DNA of 64,000 nucleotides from Actinospineispora eucalypti (GCA_014208095.1 JACHMT010000001.1:1860001-1924000); one strand, 5' to 3'. Shown: positions 23,791 to 32,573, numbered from the stretch's first letter. Numbers and translations: made by a program. Notes: a model not told the origin generated them from the sequence alone.

Positions 23791-24942
23791 ATGCCGTCTC
23801 TGTTCACCGAGAGATTCGTCACCGAGGTCGGGGCCGACTTCGTGACCGACCGGCTCGGCCAGGATTTCGTCCGGGCCAGCCTGGGCGCCGAGGCGGTGGC
23901 CGACCTGCTGCCGTGGTCGGCGTTGAACCACATCCTGAGCACCCATCAGCTGAGCGCCCCCCGATTGCGGCTGTTCCGGGACGGCACACAGGTGCCGGTG
24001 GCCCGGTACACCCGGGACGAGGCGCTCCTGCCCGACGCGCTGTACGCCGAGCTGCGCGACGGGGCCAGCTTGGTGCTGGACTCGATCGACCGGATCCACC
24101 CGCCGATCGCGGCCGCCGCCGACGACCTGATGCGGCTGGTCCGTGAGCTGGTGCAGGTCAACCTGTACCTGGTCTGGGGTAGTCATCAGGGTTTTGCTAC
24201 CCACTGGGACGACCACGACACGGTGATTGTGCAACTGGCCGGCAGCAAGGGGTGGACGGTGCACGGCCCGGGGCGGCCCTACCCGATGAAGGTGGACAAC
24301 GACCACGGCCACGAGCCGCCGGAAACCGTGGTGTGGCGCGGCGAGCTGCGGCCGGGCGACGTGATCCACGTGCCGCGCGGCTGGTGGCACGCGGTCCGGG
24401 GGACCGGCGAGATGAGCATGCACCTGACCTTCGGGTTCACCCGCCGCACCGGCATCGACTGGGCGAACTGGCTGGTCGAACGGCTCTACGACGAGGAACC
24501 CTTCCGGAAGGACCTGCCCCGGTTCGGCACCCCCGAAGCGCGCGCGACCCACGCCGAGGAGCTGGCCCGCACCCTGGCCAAGGTGATCGCGGACCACTCG
24601 CCGGACGACTACCTGGCCACCCGCGACCGCCGCTTCCCACGCCGCCCGGAGATCAACCTGCCCTGGCCGGTGGACGGCGCCGAACCGCCCGACGACGCGA
24701 TCGTGGAGCTCACCGCCCTGTTGCCGCCGACGCTGGAGACCGGCCCGAACCAGGTGGCGCTCACCGTGGCCGGCAAGACCTTCCGTTTCGCCGCCGCGAT
24801 GCGCCCGATGATCGAAACCCTGATCGCGCAACGTACCGTCGAGGTCTCCCGCCTCCGCGAAACCAGCGCCCTACCCCCGGCCACCTTCGCCACCGCGTTG
24901 CGCCTGCTCACCCAACAACACCTCGCTGTACTGAAGCTATAA
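23791..24942 (+). CDS. JmjC/cupin-type 2-oxoglutarate oxygenase
   Basis: The 383-residue protein carries the Fe(II) triad in THWDDHD (His138, Asp140) and GDVIHVPRGWWHAV (His200), within a double-stranded beta-helix: VNLYLVWGSHQGFATHWD, VQLAGSKGWTVHGP, MHLTFGFTRRTG. It resembles the ribosomal-oxygenase and JmjC branch (Cupin_4), with a C-terminal winged-helix-like dimer region to residue 383. It should hydroxylate a protein or peptide using O2 and 2-oxoglutarate. The nearest candidate substrate is the 36-residue peptide encoded just upstream; a ribosomal protein is the alternative, though YcfD-type proteins differ in length and context. Confidence 0.82.
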   Translation: MPSLFTERFVTEVGADFVTDRLGQDFVRASLGAEAVADLLPWSALNHILSTHQLSAPRLRLFRDGTQVPVARYTRDEALLPDALYAELRDGASLVLDSIDRIHPPIAAAADDLMRLVRELVQVNLYLVWGSHQGFATHWDDHDTVIVQLAGSKGWTVHGPGRPYPMKVDNDHGHEPPETVVWRGELRPGDVIHVPRGWWHAVRGTGEMSMHLTFGFTRRTGIDWANWLVERLYDEEPFRKDLPRFGTPEARATHAEELARTLAKVIADHSPDDYLATRDRRFPRRPEINLPWPVDGAEPPDDAIVELTALLPPTLETGPNQVALTVAGKTFRFAAAMRPMIETLIAQRTVEVSRLRETSALPPATFATALRLLTQQHLAVLKL

Positions 24943-24952
24943 CACGGTCGGT

Positions 24953-24958
24953 CATACT
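24953..24958 (+). promoter_or_regulatory. -10-like hexamer of a leaderless antitoxin-like gene
   Basis: CATACT lies seven bases before the ATG at 24966, downstream of the JmjC stop codon, which suggests a separate promoter. Confidence 0.3.
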
Positions 24959-24965
24959 GGCCGCT

Positions 24966-25112
24966 ATGCCTGAGGTCGAGGTCTACCTGCCGGACGAGCT
25001 CTACCGCGAGGCACTCGAAGCGGGACTCCCGCTTTCCGCTCTAGCCCAGGAGGCCGTCGAGCGAGCCCTCCGGGACGGCGAGCCGCCGGAACGTGTTTCG
25101 CCGATGAGCTGA
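24966..25112 (+). CDS. Orphan antitoxin-like protein
   Basis: The 48-residue acidic protein MPEVEVYLPDELYREALEAG followed by LPLSALAQEAVERAL has a strand-helix-helix pattern like the N-terminal half of ribbon-helix-helix antitoxins. No toxin gene is next to it: 24-bp and longer repeats follow. It may be an orphan or a remnant of a pair. It begins 23 bp after the JmjC gene and could be read through from it. Confidence 0.55.
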   Translation: MPEVEVYLPDELYREALEAGLPLSALAQEAVERALRDGEPPERVSPMS

Positions 25113-25260
25113 TCGTCTTGCGCATGCGGGTGGCCATGACCGCCACTGATAGCGATCACCTCCACCACGGGCGCCGTGCACCCGGCGGGTACCAGCGACG
25201 GCTAGCCGCACCATTGGGCAACAGCCTCATCTCCGACGCTCAACCACCAGGAGCGACGAT

Positions 25261-25344
25261 CACCCCGCGAGTCGGCGTTCTCAGCACGCTGGGTGGTGCT
25301 AGACGTGCCAACTCATGGTGCTGAGAGTGCCGACTCGCGGGGTG
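25261..25344. terminator. Two-way terminator with 26-bp arms
   Basis: The arms 25261-25286 and 25319-25344 are complementary at 24 of 26 positions. The 32-base spacer contains shorter repeated words (GGTGCT, GTGCCAACTC-like). It lies between the plus-strand antitoxin-like gene and the end of the minus-strand sugar operon, three bases from the latter's stop codon. The rest of the gap from 25113 shows nothing recognisable. Confidence 0.65.
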
Positions 25345-25347
25345 GGG

Positions 25348-26328
25348 TCAGCAGCTGGACTTGTAGAGGGCGGACTGGCCTTCGGGCTTGTCCACGTTGT
25401 CCCTTGTCACGATCGTGAAGCCGGTCTGGATCTTGGCGGTGACCGGCTGGTTGTTCAGGGCGGCCAGGGCCTGCTTGATGCCTTCCTCGCCGATTTTGCC
25501 GGGTTGCTGGGCCACCAGGGCCTGGACCGTGCCGTCGCGCAGGGCCTTGACCTGGTCCGGGCCGGCGTCGAAGCCGACGATCTTGACCTGGTCCTGCTTG
25601 CCGGCCTGGCGCACTCCGGTGGCCGAGCCCTCGGCGGAGAACAGGTTGGTGGCGAACACGCCGACGATGTCCGGGTCCTTCTGCAGCGCGGCGGTGACGA
25701 TCTGCGCGGCCTTCTGCGGCTCGTTCATCGAGTACTGCACGCCCAGGTCGGTGTAGCGGGGGTCGGCCTTGACCGCGTCCTGGAAGCCCTTGGCCCGGGC
25801 GTCGGTGGTGCTCACCCCGGGCTGCACGCTGACCACCAGCACCTTGCCGCCGTTCGGGGCCAGCTGCTTGATCGCGTCGAACGCCGCCTTCCCGCCGCCC
25901 TCGTTGTCCGAGGCGATGGCCGACGCGGCGACGGACGGGTCGCGCAGCGTGGTGTCCACCAGGACCACCTTGATGCCCTGCTGGGTGGCCTGTTCGATCG
26001 GTTTCTGCATGGCGGAGACGTCGGTCGGGGCGATCAGGATGGCCTCGGGCCGCGACGAGACCACCGACTGCAGCACCGGGGTCTGCATGGTCGGGTCGAA
26101 CTTCTGCCCGCCCTGGGTGGTCAGCGTCGCGCCGGCGGCCTTGGCGGCGGACTGCGCGGCGCAGTCCATGGTGATGTAGAACGCGTCGCCGGCCACCCCC
26201 TGCACAAAGGCCAGCCGGTGCGCCCCGGCCCCGCCGCTACCCCCGCCGGAGCCGCCGGACCCGCAGGCGGCGGTGAAACCGAGCGCGAGCACGGCAACGG
26301 CTGACAACACTGTCTTGTGCCGGATCAT
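25348..26328 (-). CDS. Sugar ABC binding lipoprotein, RbsB-like
   Basis: The 326-residue protein has a lipoprotein signal with lipobox TAAC (Cys22) and a Gly/Ser-rich spacer, then a type I periplasmic binding fold: VSSRPEAILIAPTD, VVLVDTTLRD, IASDNEGGGKAAFDAI, VGVFATNLFSAEG and VKIVGFDAGPDQ. Such proteins bind pentoses, hexoses or polyols. It is the last gene of the operon, with its ATG overlapping the permease stop (ATGA). Confidence 0.88.
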   Translation of the reverse strand: MIRHKTVLSAVAVLALGFTAACGSGGSGGGSGGAGAHRLAFVQGVAGDAFYITMDCAAQSAAKAAGATLTTQGGQKFDPTMQTPVLQSVVSSRPEAILIAPTDVSAMQKPIEQATQQGIKVVLVDTTLRDPSVAASAIASDNEGGGKAAFDAIKQLAPNGGKVLVVSVQPGVSTTDARAKGFQDAVKADPRYTDLGVQYSMNEPQKAAQIVTAALQKDPDIVGVFATNLFSAEGSATGVRQAGKQDQVKIVGFDAGPDQVKALRDGTVQALVAQQPGKIGEEGIKQALAALNNQPVTAKIQTGFTIVTRDNVDKPEGQSALYKSSC

Positions 26329-27356
26329 GAACTTTCCTTCCTGAGTCCCAACTGGGTCAAAAGAGAGGTGCGGGTCGAGGTGCCTCGCTGCGCGGCGGCC
26401 CGCCGCGCCTGGTCCACGTAGACGGCGGCGATCAGCACCGCGCCGACCACCACCTGTTGCCAGAACGGCTGTACGCCGAGGATGACGAACCCGTTCTGCA
26501 GCGTGGACGGGATGAACAGCCCGACCACCGTGCCGAACACCGAACCCACCCCGCCGAACAGGCTGGTGCCGCCGATCACCACGCCGGCGATCACGTTCAG
26601 GTTGGTGTTGCTCTGCCCGGCGATCGTGGTGGACTGGAAGAACGACAGGTTGAGGATGCCGGCGAAGCCGGCGAGCAGCCCGGCCAGCGCGTACACCTTG
26701 ATCAGGTGCCGGTCCACCTTCACCCCGACCCGGCGGCCCGCCTCCGGGTTGGACCCGATGGCGAACGTGTACAGGCCGAACCGGGTGTGGTGCAGCAGCA
26801 CGATGCCTAGGGCCACCACGAGCAGCGCGATCACCGACAGGTTGGGCACCTGGCCGACCAGGTTGCCGAAGCCGATCGTGTCCACCAGCACCTCGGGGGC
26901 GTCCCGCAGGTCCAGGCCGCCGGTGATGATCTGCGCGATGCCCAGCGCGGCGCCCAGGGTGCCCAGGGTGACGATCAGCGGTGGCACCTTGGCCCTGGCC
27001 ACCAGCACCCCGTTCACCAGCCCGCAGGCCAGCCCGGTCAGGCAGGCCACCACCGCGCCCAGCAGTGCAACCCCCCAGCCCTGCCCGCCGGCCGCCGCCA
27101 TGGACTTGGCCGCGAGCACGCCGGAGAGCACCAGCACGCTGCCCACCGACAGGTCGATGCCGCCGGTGACGATCACGAACGTCATGCCGACGCCCAGCAC
27201 GGCCAGGATGGAGGTGTTCACCACGATGCCGCGCATGTTGAACCCGGACAGGAACGCCTGCGGGGCCAGCACGCTGAACACGATCACGATGAACAACAGG
27301 ATCAGCACGATCTGCAGCGCCTGCAGCCGGGCCAGGCGAGCCCACCGGGCCTTCAC
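26325..27356 (-). CDS. Sugar ABC permease, RbsC-like
   Basis: The 343-residue protein has about ten membrane segments with the BPD_transp_2 signature: GMTFVIVTGGIDLSVGSVLVLSG, ARAKVPPLIVTLGTLG and the loop AIGSNPEAGRRVGVKVDRH. It should form a homodimeric channel for the sugar importer. The start is GTG 27356, overlapping the ATPase stop (GTGA). The C-terminal tail is longer than usual and ends in a Lys/Arg/Ser stretch. Confidence 0.9.
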   Translation of the reverse strand: MKARWARLARLQALQIVLILLFIVIVFSVLAPQAFLSGFNMRGIVVNTSILAVLGVGMTFVIVTGGIDLSVGSVLVLSGVLAAKSMAAAGGQGWGVALLGAVVACLTGLACGLVNGVLVARAKVPPLIVTLGTLGAALGIAQIITGGLDLRDAPEVLVDTIGFGNLVGQVPNLSVIALLVVALGIVLLHHTRFGLYTFAIGSNPEAGRRVGVKVDRHLIKVYALAGLLAGFAGILNLSFFQSTTIAGQSNTNLNVIAGVVIGGTSLFGGVGSVFGTVVGLFIPSTLQNGFVILGVQPFWQQVVVGAVLIAAVYVDQARRAAAQRGTSTRTSLLTQLGLRKESS

Positions 27357-28117
27357 TTCTCGGCTCCGTTGCTGCCGTCCAGGGCCCCGGTCATCGCGCC
27401 GACCAGCTCCTCCATGGTGGTGTCGGCGGCCCGGTAGCTGGCCACCCTGCTGCCCCGGCGCATCACGTGCACCCGGTCGGAGACCTCCAGCACGTGCGGC
27501 ATGGAGTGGCTGATGAAAACCACGCCGATGCCGTTGTCCCGCACCCGGCGGATCAGGTCCAGCACGTTGCGGGTCTGCACCACGCCCAGCGCGGCGGTCG
27601 GCTCGTCCAGGAAGATCACCTTGCTGGCCCACGCGGCGGCGCGGGCCACCGCGACGCCCTGCCGCTGCCCGCCGGACATCGAGCCGATCGGCCCGGCCAG
27701 GTCGAGCACCGTCGCGCCGAGGTCGTCGAACGCCTTGCGGCTGCCGTCCCGCATGGCCGCGTTGTCCATGAAGCCCAGCCGGCCGAGCAGCCCGGGCCGC
27801 ATGATCTCCCGGCCCAGGTACATGTTCCGCACCGGATCCAGGTGCGGCGCCAACGCCAGGTCCTGGAACACCGTCTCGATACCCAGCTCGCGGGCGTCGG
27901 TGGGCGAGCCGAAGCGCACCCGGTTCCCCTCGAAGAAGATCTCCCCGCCGTCCGGGGACTCGCTGCCGGAGAGCAGCTTCACCACGGTGCTCTTGCCCGC
28001 CCCGTTGTCCCCGATCAGCGCGACCACCTCGCCGGCGTCCACGTCGAAGTCCGCCCCGGCCAGCGCCCGCACGTGCCCGTACTCGCGGACCAGGCCGCGC
28101 GCCTCGAGCAGCTTCAT
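27353..28117 (-). CDS. Sugar ABC ATPase (single domain)
   Basis: The 254-residue protein has Walker A GDNGAGKST, the Q-loop in VFQDLALAP, signature MSGGQRQGVAVARA, Walker B VIFLDEPTAALG and the switch FISHSMPHV. Unlike RbsA, which has two tandem ATPase domains, this is a single-domain protein of the FrcA/GguA-like kind and would act as a homodimer. It begins 31 bp after the aldolase gene. Confidence 0.9.
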   Translation of the reverse strand: MKLLEARGLVREYGHVRALAGADFDVDAGEVVALIGDNGAGKSTVVKLLSGSESPDGGEIFFEGNRVRFGSPTDARELGIETVFQDLALAPHLDPVRNMYLGREIMRPGLLGRLGFMDNAAMRDGSRKAFDDLGATVLDLAGPIGSMSGGQRQGVAVARAAAWASKVIFLDEPTAALGVVQTRNVLDLIRRVRDNGIGVVFISHSMPHVLEVSDRVHVMRRGSRVASYRAADTTMEELVGAMTGALDGSNGAEK

Positions 28118-28148
28118 TGCCGCCCCCTCTCCGTTTTGAGATCGCGGC

Positions 28149-29060
28149 CTAACGTGCCTTGGTCCACGGCGTGGCCCGGCCGGAAACCGCCGCCAGGCAG
28201 TCGTCCAGCCGCCGCCGCGCGGTGCCGTCCAGGAACTCGGCCCTGGCCGGTCCGTCCAGCCCGACCGCCTCCTTCCACAGCGCCCGGCCGGCGATGAACC
28301 CGGCCGCGCCGCCCTCGTCGCAGCTCACCCGGAGCACCCGGGAGAACTCCTCGAACGGCACGCCGGCCGACAGCACCGCCCATGGCCGCCGCACCGCCTC
28401 GGCGATCCGCCGGCAGCCGGCGGGTGACCCCGGGTACTCCAGCTTCAGCAGGTCCGGGCCGATCCCGTCCAGCAGCCGGGCGGACTCCACGATCGCGTCC
28501 TCCTTGGCGGCCGGGGTGAGCTCGTCCTCGCCGGGCAGCTGGTAGACCACGTTCTCCACCACCGATGGCAGCCCGACCTTGCGGCAGTCCTCGACCACCC
28601 TCTCGACGACCTCGAGCACCTCGGCCACCAGGTCCGGCTCGCCGGCCACCTTCGGCCGGTCCGGGCGCAGCTGCACCAGGAACTTCACCGCGTGCCCGCC
28701 CAGGTCGCGCACCCAGGCGGCGTCCCGCTCGGGCAGCCGGAACGCCCTCGGCTCGCCGTTGTGGTTGCCCCGCGAGGACGGCTCGGCGGCGATCAGCAGG
28801 CCGGTCCCGCCGGCCAGTGCGCCGGCCCCGCGCACGGCCGGCACCCCGATGTCCGGGTCCAGCAGCACCGCGCTGGCGGCGGGGGAGAGCGCGCGGATGA
28901 CGTCCGCCTTCACCGCTCCCAGGGCTTCCTCGGTGGCCTCGCGTTCGACGGCGGCGAACATCCGGCGCAACGTGTTGCGCTGGTCCATGGCCACGATGGC
29001 GAACACTCCGTCCGGCCCGGCGATGCGGTCCAGGCCGGTGGTGGCGGATTCAGTGGTCAA
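28149..29060 (-). CDS. Class I aldolase, LacD/Cgl0159-like
   Basis: The 303-residue protein has a (beta/alpha)8 pattern with AIVAMDQRNTLRRMF near the N-terminus and DLLKLEYPG, whose Lys matches the Schiff-base lysine of LacD-type tagatose-1,6-bisphosphate aldolases; VLSAGVPFEEFSRVL and AAGFIAGRALWKEAV complete the barrel. The start TTG 29060 is supported by GGAGG six bases upstream and a TTGA overlap with the kinase stop. It probably cleaves a ketose bisphosphate to two triose phosphates. Cgl0159-family proteins also occur in inositol clusters, so other substrates are possible. Confidence 0.75.
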   Translation of the reverse strand: MTTESATTGLDRIAGPDGVFAIVAMDQRNTLRRMFAAVEREATEEALGAVKADVIRALSPAASAVLLDPDIGVPAVRGAGALAGGTGLLIAAEPSSRGNHNGEPRAFRLPERDAAWVRDLGGHAVKFLVQLRPDRPKVAGEPDLVAEVLEVVERVVEDCRKVGLPSVVENVVYQLPGEDELTPAAKEDAIVESARLLDGIGPDLLKLEYPGSPAGCRRIAEAVRRPWAVLSAGVPFEEFSRVLRVSCDEGGAAGFIAGRALWKEAVGLDGPARAEFLDGTARRRLDDCLAAVSGRATPWTKAR

Positions 29061-30559
29061 CGGTTGCCTCCTTGTTCTCCCGCGCGCGCCGAACTGGGCG
29101 CGCGCTCGGCCAGCGCGTTCCCGCGCTGCTCGGGGGTCAGGGTCAGAGCGTTGGTGCGGAGTGGTTCGGCGAAGTCGAGCAGCTCGCCGGGGGAGCCGGC
29201 GGCCGCCCAACCGGCGCACAGCGCGGCGCCGAACGCGCCCGGTTCGGCCAGCTCGGTGAAACGCACGCCGGGCAGCAGCCGCCGTTTGGTCTCCCGGACG
29301 CTGCGCATCCGGGTCCAGCCGCCCACCGCGACGGCCGCCCTCGGCGCGCCGACCACCGACGCCATGCCGTCCAGCAGCTCGCCGGTGACCTCGCCGGTGT
29401 GGGCCAGCGCGGCCGCCCACAGCGCGTCCGGGCCGGTGTCTCCGCCGGGTGTCGAACCGGGCGCCCGACCCGTGCCCCCGGCTCCGCCGGGGGCGTATCC
29501 GTCGAGCCGCACGTGGACCGCCTCGTCGCCCGGCCGGGCGCCGGTGAGCGTGACCCCGGAAGGGGTGACCGGACGCCACGCGTCGTCCAGCCGGGCGCGC
29601 CCGGCCGGGTCGTCGGCGCCGAGCAGCGCCAGTACCCGGCGCATCACCAGGCCGCCGCGCAGCCCGCCGATCAGCACCGATCGCCCGGCGATGACGTGCC
29701 GGCCGGCCTCGATGCCCCGGGACACCAGCGCCTCGCGCTGGTCGTCGGTCAGCTCGCCGGGCACCGCGCGCAGCACCACCTCGGCGGTGCCGCAGGAGTT
29801 GAGCAGGTCGTGCGGGCCCACCGCGCCGACGCCGAACGCGGCCACCGGGTGGTCGTGCCCGACCACGGTCACCACCGCGCCGCGCAGCCCCTCCGGCACA
29901 CCTTCCGCGCCGACCCGGCCGGCGGAGTGGCCGGCGGGCAGCAGGGGCGGCAGCAGGTCTGAAGGGGCGTCGAGCAGGCGCAGGGCGGCCGGCCACGGCC
30001 GGCCGCCGGCCTGGTCCAGCAGCCCGGTCCGGGAGGCCAGCGACGGCTCGGTGACCTGGTCGGCGCCCAGCGCGTGCGCCAGGTACTCCGGCACGTTCAG
30101 CCACCGGCTGCCCGGCTTCATGCGCACGCCGGTGCCGCGCAGCCAGAGCAGCTTGCCGATCGTCCACTGGGGCAGCACGGGCAGGCCGGTGCGGCGGGGG
30201 AACTCGGCGCGCAGCTCCGGGTCCAGGGCGGCCAGCTCGGCCCGGCCGCGCTGGTCGAACCAGGCGATCACCGGGCTCACCGGGGCGCCGGAAGGGCCCA
30301 GCAGCACGCCGCTCTCCGCGAACCCCGCGATGCCCAGGCCGAGCGCGCGCACCCGGGCACCCAGCCGGTCGCGCGCGGCGTCCAGCGCGTCCGCCACCGC
30401 GCCGAGCAGGTCGCCGAGCAGCGCGTCCGCCGTGGTCTCCACCCGGGTGGTCCAGCTGGTCGGCCGGCCGGCGAAGCCGACCTGGGCGCCGTCGGGCGTG
30501 ATGACCAGCGCCTTCGTCTCCGTGGTGCCGAGGTCCACCCCCACCAGCACGCCGGTCAC
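29057..30559 (-). CDS. FGGY-family carbohydrate kinase
   Basis: The 500-residue protein begins VLVGVDLGTTETKALVI (phosphate-1 motif), has GIAGFAESGVLL, the substrate block PVIAWFDQRG, NSCGTAEVVL and a C-terminal AVGGWTRM adenosine motif. These define the two-lobed FGGY fold (xylulokinase, gluconokinase, tagatose or fuculose kinases). It probably makes the first sugar phosphate of the pathway. A Gly-rich insertion (GGAGGTGRAPGSTPGGDTG) near residue 370 is unusual. GTG start overlaps the LacI stop (GTGA). Confidence 0.87.
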   Translation of the reverse strand: MTGVLVGVDLGTTETKALVITPDGAQVGFAGRPTSWTTRVETTADALLGDLLGAVADALDAARDRLGARVRALGLGIAGFAESGVLLGPSGAPVSPVIAWFDQRGRAELAALDPELRAEFPRRTGLPVLPQWTIGKLLWLRGTGVRMKPGSRWLNVPEYLAHALGADQVTEPSLASRTGLLDQAGGRPWPAALRLLDAPSDLLPPLLPAGHSAGRVGAEGVPEGLRGAVVTVVGHDHPVAAFGVGAVGPHDLLNSCGTAEVVLRAVPGELTDDQREALVSRGIEAGRHVIAGRSVLIGGLRGGLVMRRVLALLGADDPAGRARLDDAWRPVTPSGVTLTGARPGDEAVHVRLDGYAPGGAGGTGRAPGSTPGGDTGPDALWAAALAHTGEVTGELLDGMASVVGAPRAAVAVGGWTRMRSVRETKRRLLPGVRFTELAEPGAFGAALCAGWAAAGSPGELLDFAEPLRTNALTLTPEQRGNALAERAPSSARAGEQGGNR

Positions 30560-31542
30560 GCGGGCACCTCGCCGGAGCCGCGGGGGATCAGCCGCAGCGG
30601 CGCGGTGATCACCTCGGTGGGCAGCGGGCGGCCGGCGATGCGGTCCATCAGGCGCGCGGCGGCCAGCCGGCCGACCACCTCCGGCGCATGGTCGATGACG
30701 GTCACCCCGGGGGTCAGCGAGTCGGCCAGCGGCAGGTCGCCGAAGGCCACGAAGCCGACGTCCAGCCGGCCCAGCCGGTGCAGCACCGGCAACACCCGCA
30801 TGGAGCTGCGGGTGGACGGGGAGAAGATCGCGGTCGGCGGCCGCCGCGACGCCAGCAGGTCGGCCGTGGCGTGCACGATCTCGTCCCGGTCCGGGCTGCT
30901 GGCCACCAGGAACTCCTCGGTGATGCCGGCCTCGTGCAGCGCGGCCCGGTAGCCGGCCAGCCGGCGGCGCAGCGTGTCCAGCTCCGGCTCGTGCCCGACG
31001 AACGCGATCCGCCGGTGCCCGTGGTCGACCAGGTGCCGCACGGCGGCGTGCGCCCCGCCGTGGTCGTCGACCACCACCGAGTCGGCCTCCATGCCGGTGG
31101 CCCGGCGGTCCACGAAGACCACCGGGCAGCTCAGCCCGGCCAGGTGGGCGTGGTCGCCAGAGATCGGCGCGACGATCAGGCCGGCCACCCGGCGCTGGGC
31201 CATCCGCTCCAGCACCTCCCGCTCGTGCTCCTGGTCGCGGTTGGTGCTGGCGATCATCACGGTGATCCCCTTGGGCAGGGCGATCCGCTCGATCTGCCCG
31301 GCCACGCTGGCGAAGAACGGGTCGGCCACCGAGTCCACCACCACGCCGATGGTGTCGTCGGTGCCCCGGCGCAGCGAACGGGCCAGCGGGTCCGGCTGGT
31401 AGCCCAGATCCAGCACCGCGCGCCGCACCCGGTCCCTGGTCGCCTCGGACACCCGGGGGTCGCCGTTGATCACCCGCGACACGGTCTTCGGGCTGGTGGC
31501 GGCGGCCGCCGCCACGTCCCGCAGCCGTACCCTCGGGCTCAC
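30556..31542 (-). CDS. LacI-family repressor of the sugar operon
   Basis: The 328-residue protein opens VRLRDVAAAAATSPKTVSRVINGDPRVSEATRDRV, in pieces a LacI helix-turn-helix and hinge, followed by a periplasmic-binding-like effector domain (GVVVDSVADPFFASVAGQIE, FVDRRATGMEADSVVVDDHGG). It lies inside the operon it probably controls, between the two kinase genes, so it is autoregulated. Two matching sites upstream of the first gene are candidate operators. GTG 31542 overlaps the PfkB stop. Confidence 0.9.
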   Translation of the reverse strand: MSPRVRLRDVAAAAATSPKTVSRVINGDPRVSEATRDRVRRAVLDLGYQPDPLARSLRRGTDDTIGVVVDSVADPFFASVAGQIERIALPKGITVMIASTNRDQEHEREVLERMAQRRVAGLIVAPISGDHAHLAGLSCPVVFVDRRATGMEADSVVVDDHGGAHAAVRHLVDHGHRRIAFVGHEPELDTLRRRLAGYRAALHEAGITEEFLVASSPDRDEIVHATADLLASRRPPTAIFSPSTRSSMRVLPVLHRLGRLDVGFVAFGDLPLADSLTPGVTVIDHAPEVVGRLAAARLMDRIAGRPLPTEVITAPLRLIPRGSGEVPA

Positions 31543-32513
31543 GTCACGGCCCCGGACGTCAAACCGGTGAGCAGCTCGGCCACCCGCTCCGGGTCCACCC
31601 CGCCGGCCAGCAGGACCTCGCAGGAGGCGCTGGCCGTGGCCACCCCGCGCAGCACGGCGGCCAGCCAGGCCGAGCGCTCGACGGTGCCGGAATCGGCCAG
31701 CGCCAGGGCCAGCCCGGCCACGAACGAGTCGCCGGCGCCCACCGCGCTGACCACGTCGACCTTCGGCGCCGGCACCCAGTCGGTGACGCCCTCGGCGTGG
31801 AACGCCACGCCGGCCACGCCGGCCGTGACCGCCGCCCGCCCGGCGCCCAGCTCGCACAGCCGCCGGGCGGCCTCGGCGGCCCTGGCTGCCACCTCGTCCT
31901 CGACGCCTACCAGCACCTCGCCGTTGCCGTCGCCCAGCGCGGCCTCGGCCTCCTCCAGGTTGGGGGTGACCAGGTCGGGGCGGCCGGCCAGGCTGGCCCG
32001 CAGCGGCCCGGGCGCGCTGTCCACCACCGTCGCCACGCCGGCCACCCGGGCCAGCTCGACCAGCTCCGCGTACCCGCCCACCGGCGCACCGGGCGGCAGG
32101 CTGCCCGAACACACCAGCAGCCCGCCCGCGTCGGCCAGCCGCCGGGACACCGCGTCCCGGTAGCGGGCCCAGCTCGGGCCGTCCAGCGTGCTGCCCGGCT
32201 CGTTCAGCACCGTGGTCCGGCCGGAGTCCTCCAGCATGATGACGGCCATCCGGGCGTGGCCGGGCGCCGGGACGCCGACCACGTCGGCGCCCTCCTCGGC
32301 GAGCAGCGCGAGCAGCCGCTCCCGGTCGTGCTCGGCGGTGAGCCCGACCAGGATGGCCGGCCGCCGGTAGGCGCGGGCCACCCGCGCCACGTTGACCCCC
32401 TTGCCGCCGGCCGTCACGGTGACCTCGCGCGCCCGGGCCACCGCGCCGGGGACCAGCTCGGCCAGCCGCTCGGTGCGGTCCAGGCAGAGGTTCGGCGTGG
32501 CGATGAGCATCAA
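31539..32513 (-). CDS. PfkB-family kinase, 1-phosphofructokinase-like
   Basis: The 324-residue protein begins MLIATPNLCLDRT and has the PfkB signatures TVTAGGKGVNVARVARA and the anion-hole block VSAVGAGDSFVAGLALAL, with Asp as the catalytic base. The opening and GGKGVNVAR match the FruK/LacC group, which phosphorylates a ketose 1- or 6-phosphate to the bisphosphate. It is the first gene of the seven-gene operon. Together with FGGY and the aldolase it suggests two successive phosphorylations. Confidence 0.85.
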   Translation of the reverse strand: MMLIATPNLCLDRTERLAELVPGAVARAREVTVTAGGKGVNVARVARAYRRPAILVGLTAEHDRERLLALLAEEGADVVGVPAPGHARMAVIMLEDSGRTTVLNEPGSTLDGPSWARYRDAVSRRLADAGGLLVCSGSLPPGAPVGGYAELVELARVAGVATVVDSAPGPLRASLAGRPDLVTPNLEEAEAALGDGNGEVLVGVEDEVAARAAEAARRLCELGAGRAAVTAGVAGVAFHAEGVTDWVPAPKVDVVSAVGAGDSFVAGLALALADSGTVERSAWLAAVLRGVATASASCEVLLAGGVDPERVAELLTGLTSGAVT

Positions 32514-32534
32514 CGCTCCCAGTGGTCACAGCCC

Positions 32535-32573
32535 TGACATCGTTGTCACCATCGAGGAAGGTAAACGATGTCA
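32535..32573 (-). promoter_or_regulatory. Two LacI-type operator candidates before the sugar operon
   Basis: TGACATCGTTGTCA (32535-32548) is an imperfect palindrome, and its reverse-oriented partner at 32560-32573 shares TGACATCGTT followed by TACC. Their centres are 25 bp apart. They lie 22-60 bp upstream of the first operon gene, as expected for a LacI-family operator pair. Confidence 0.55.
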
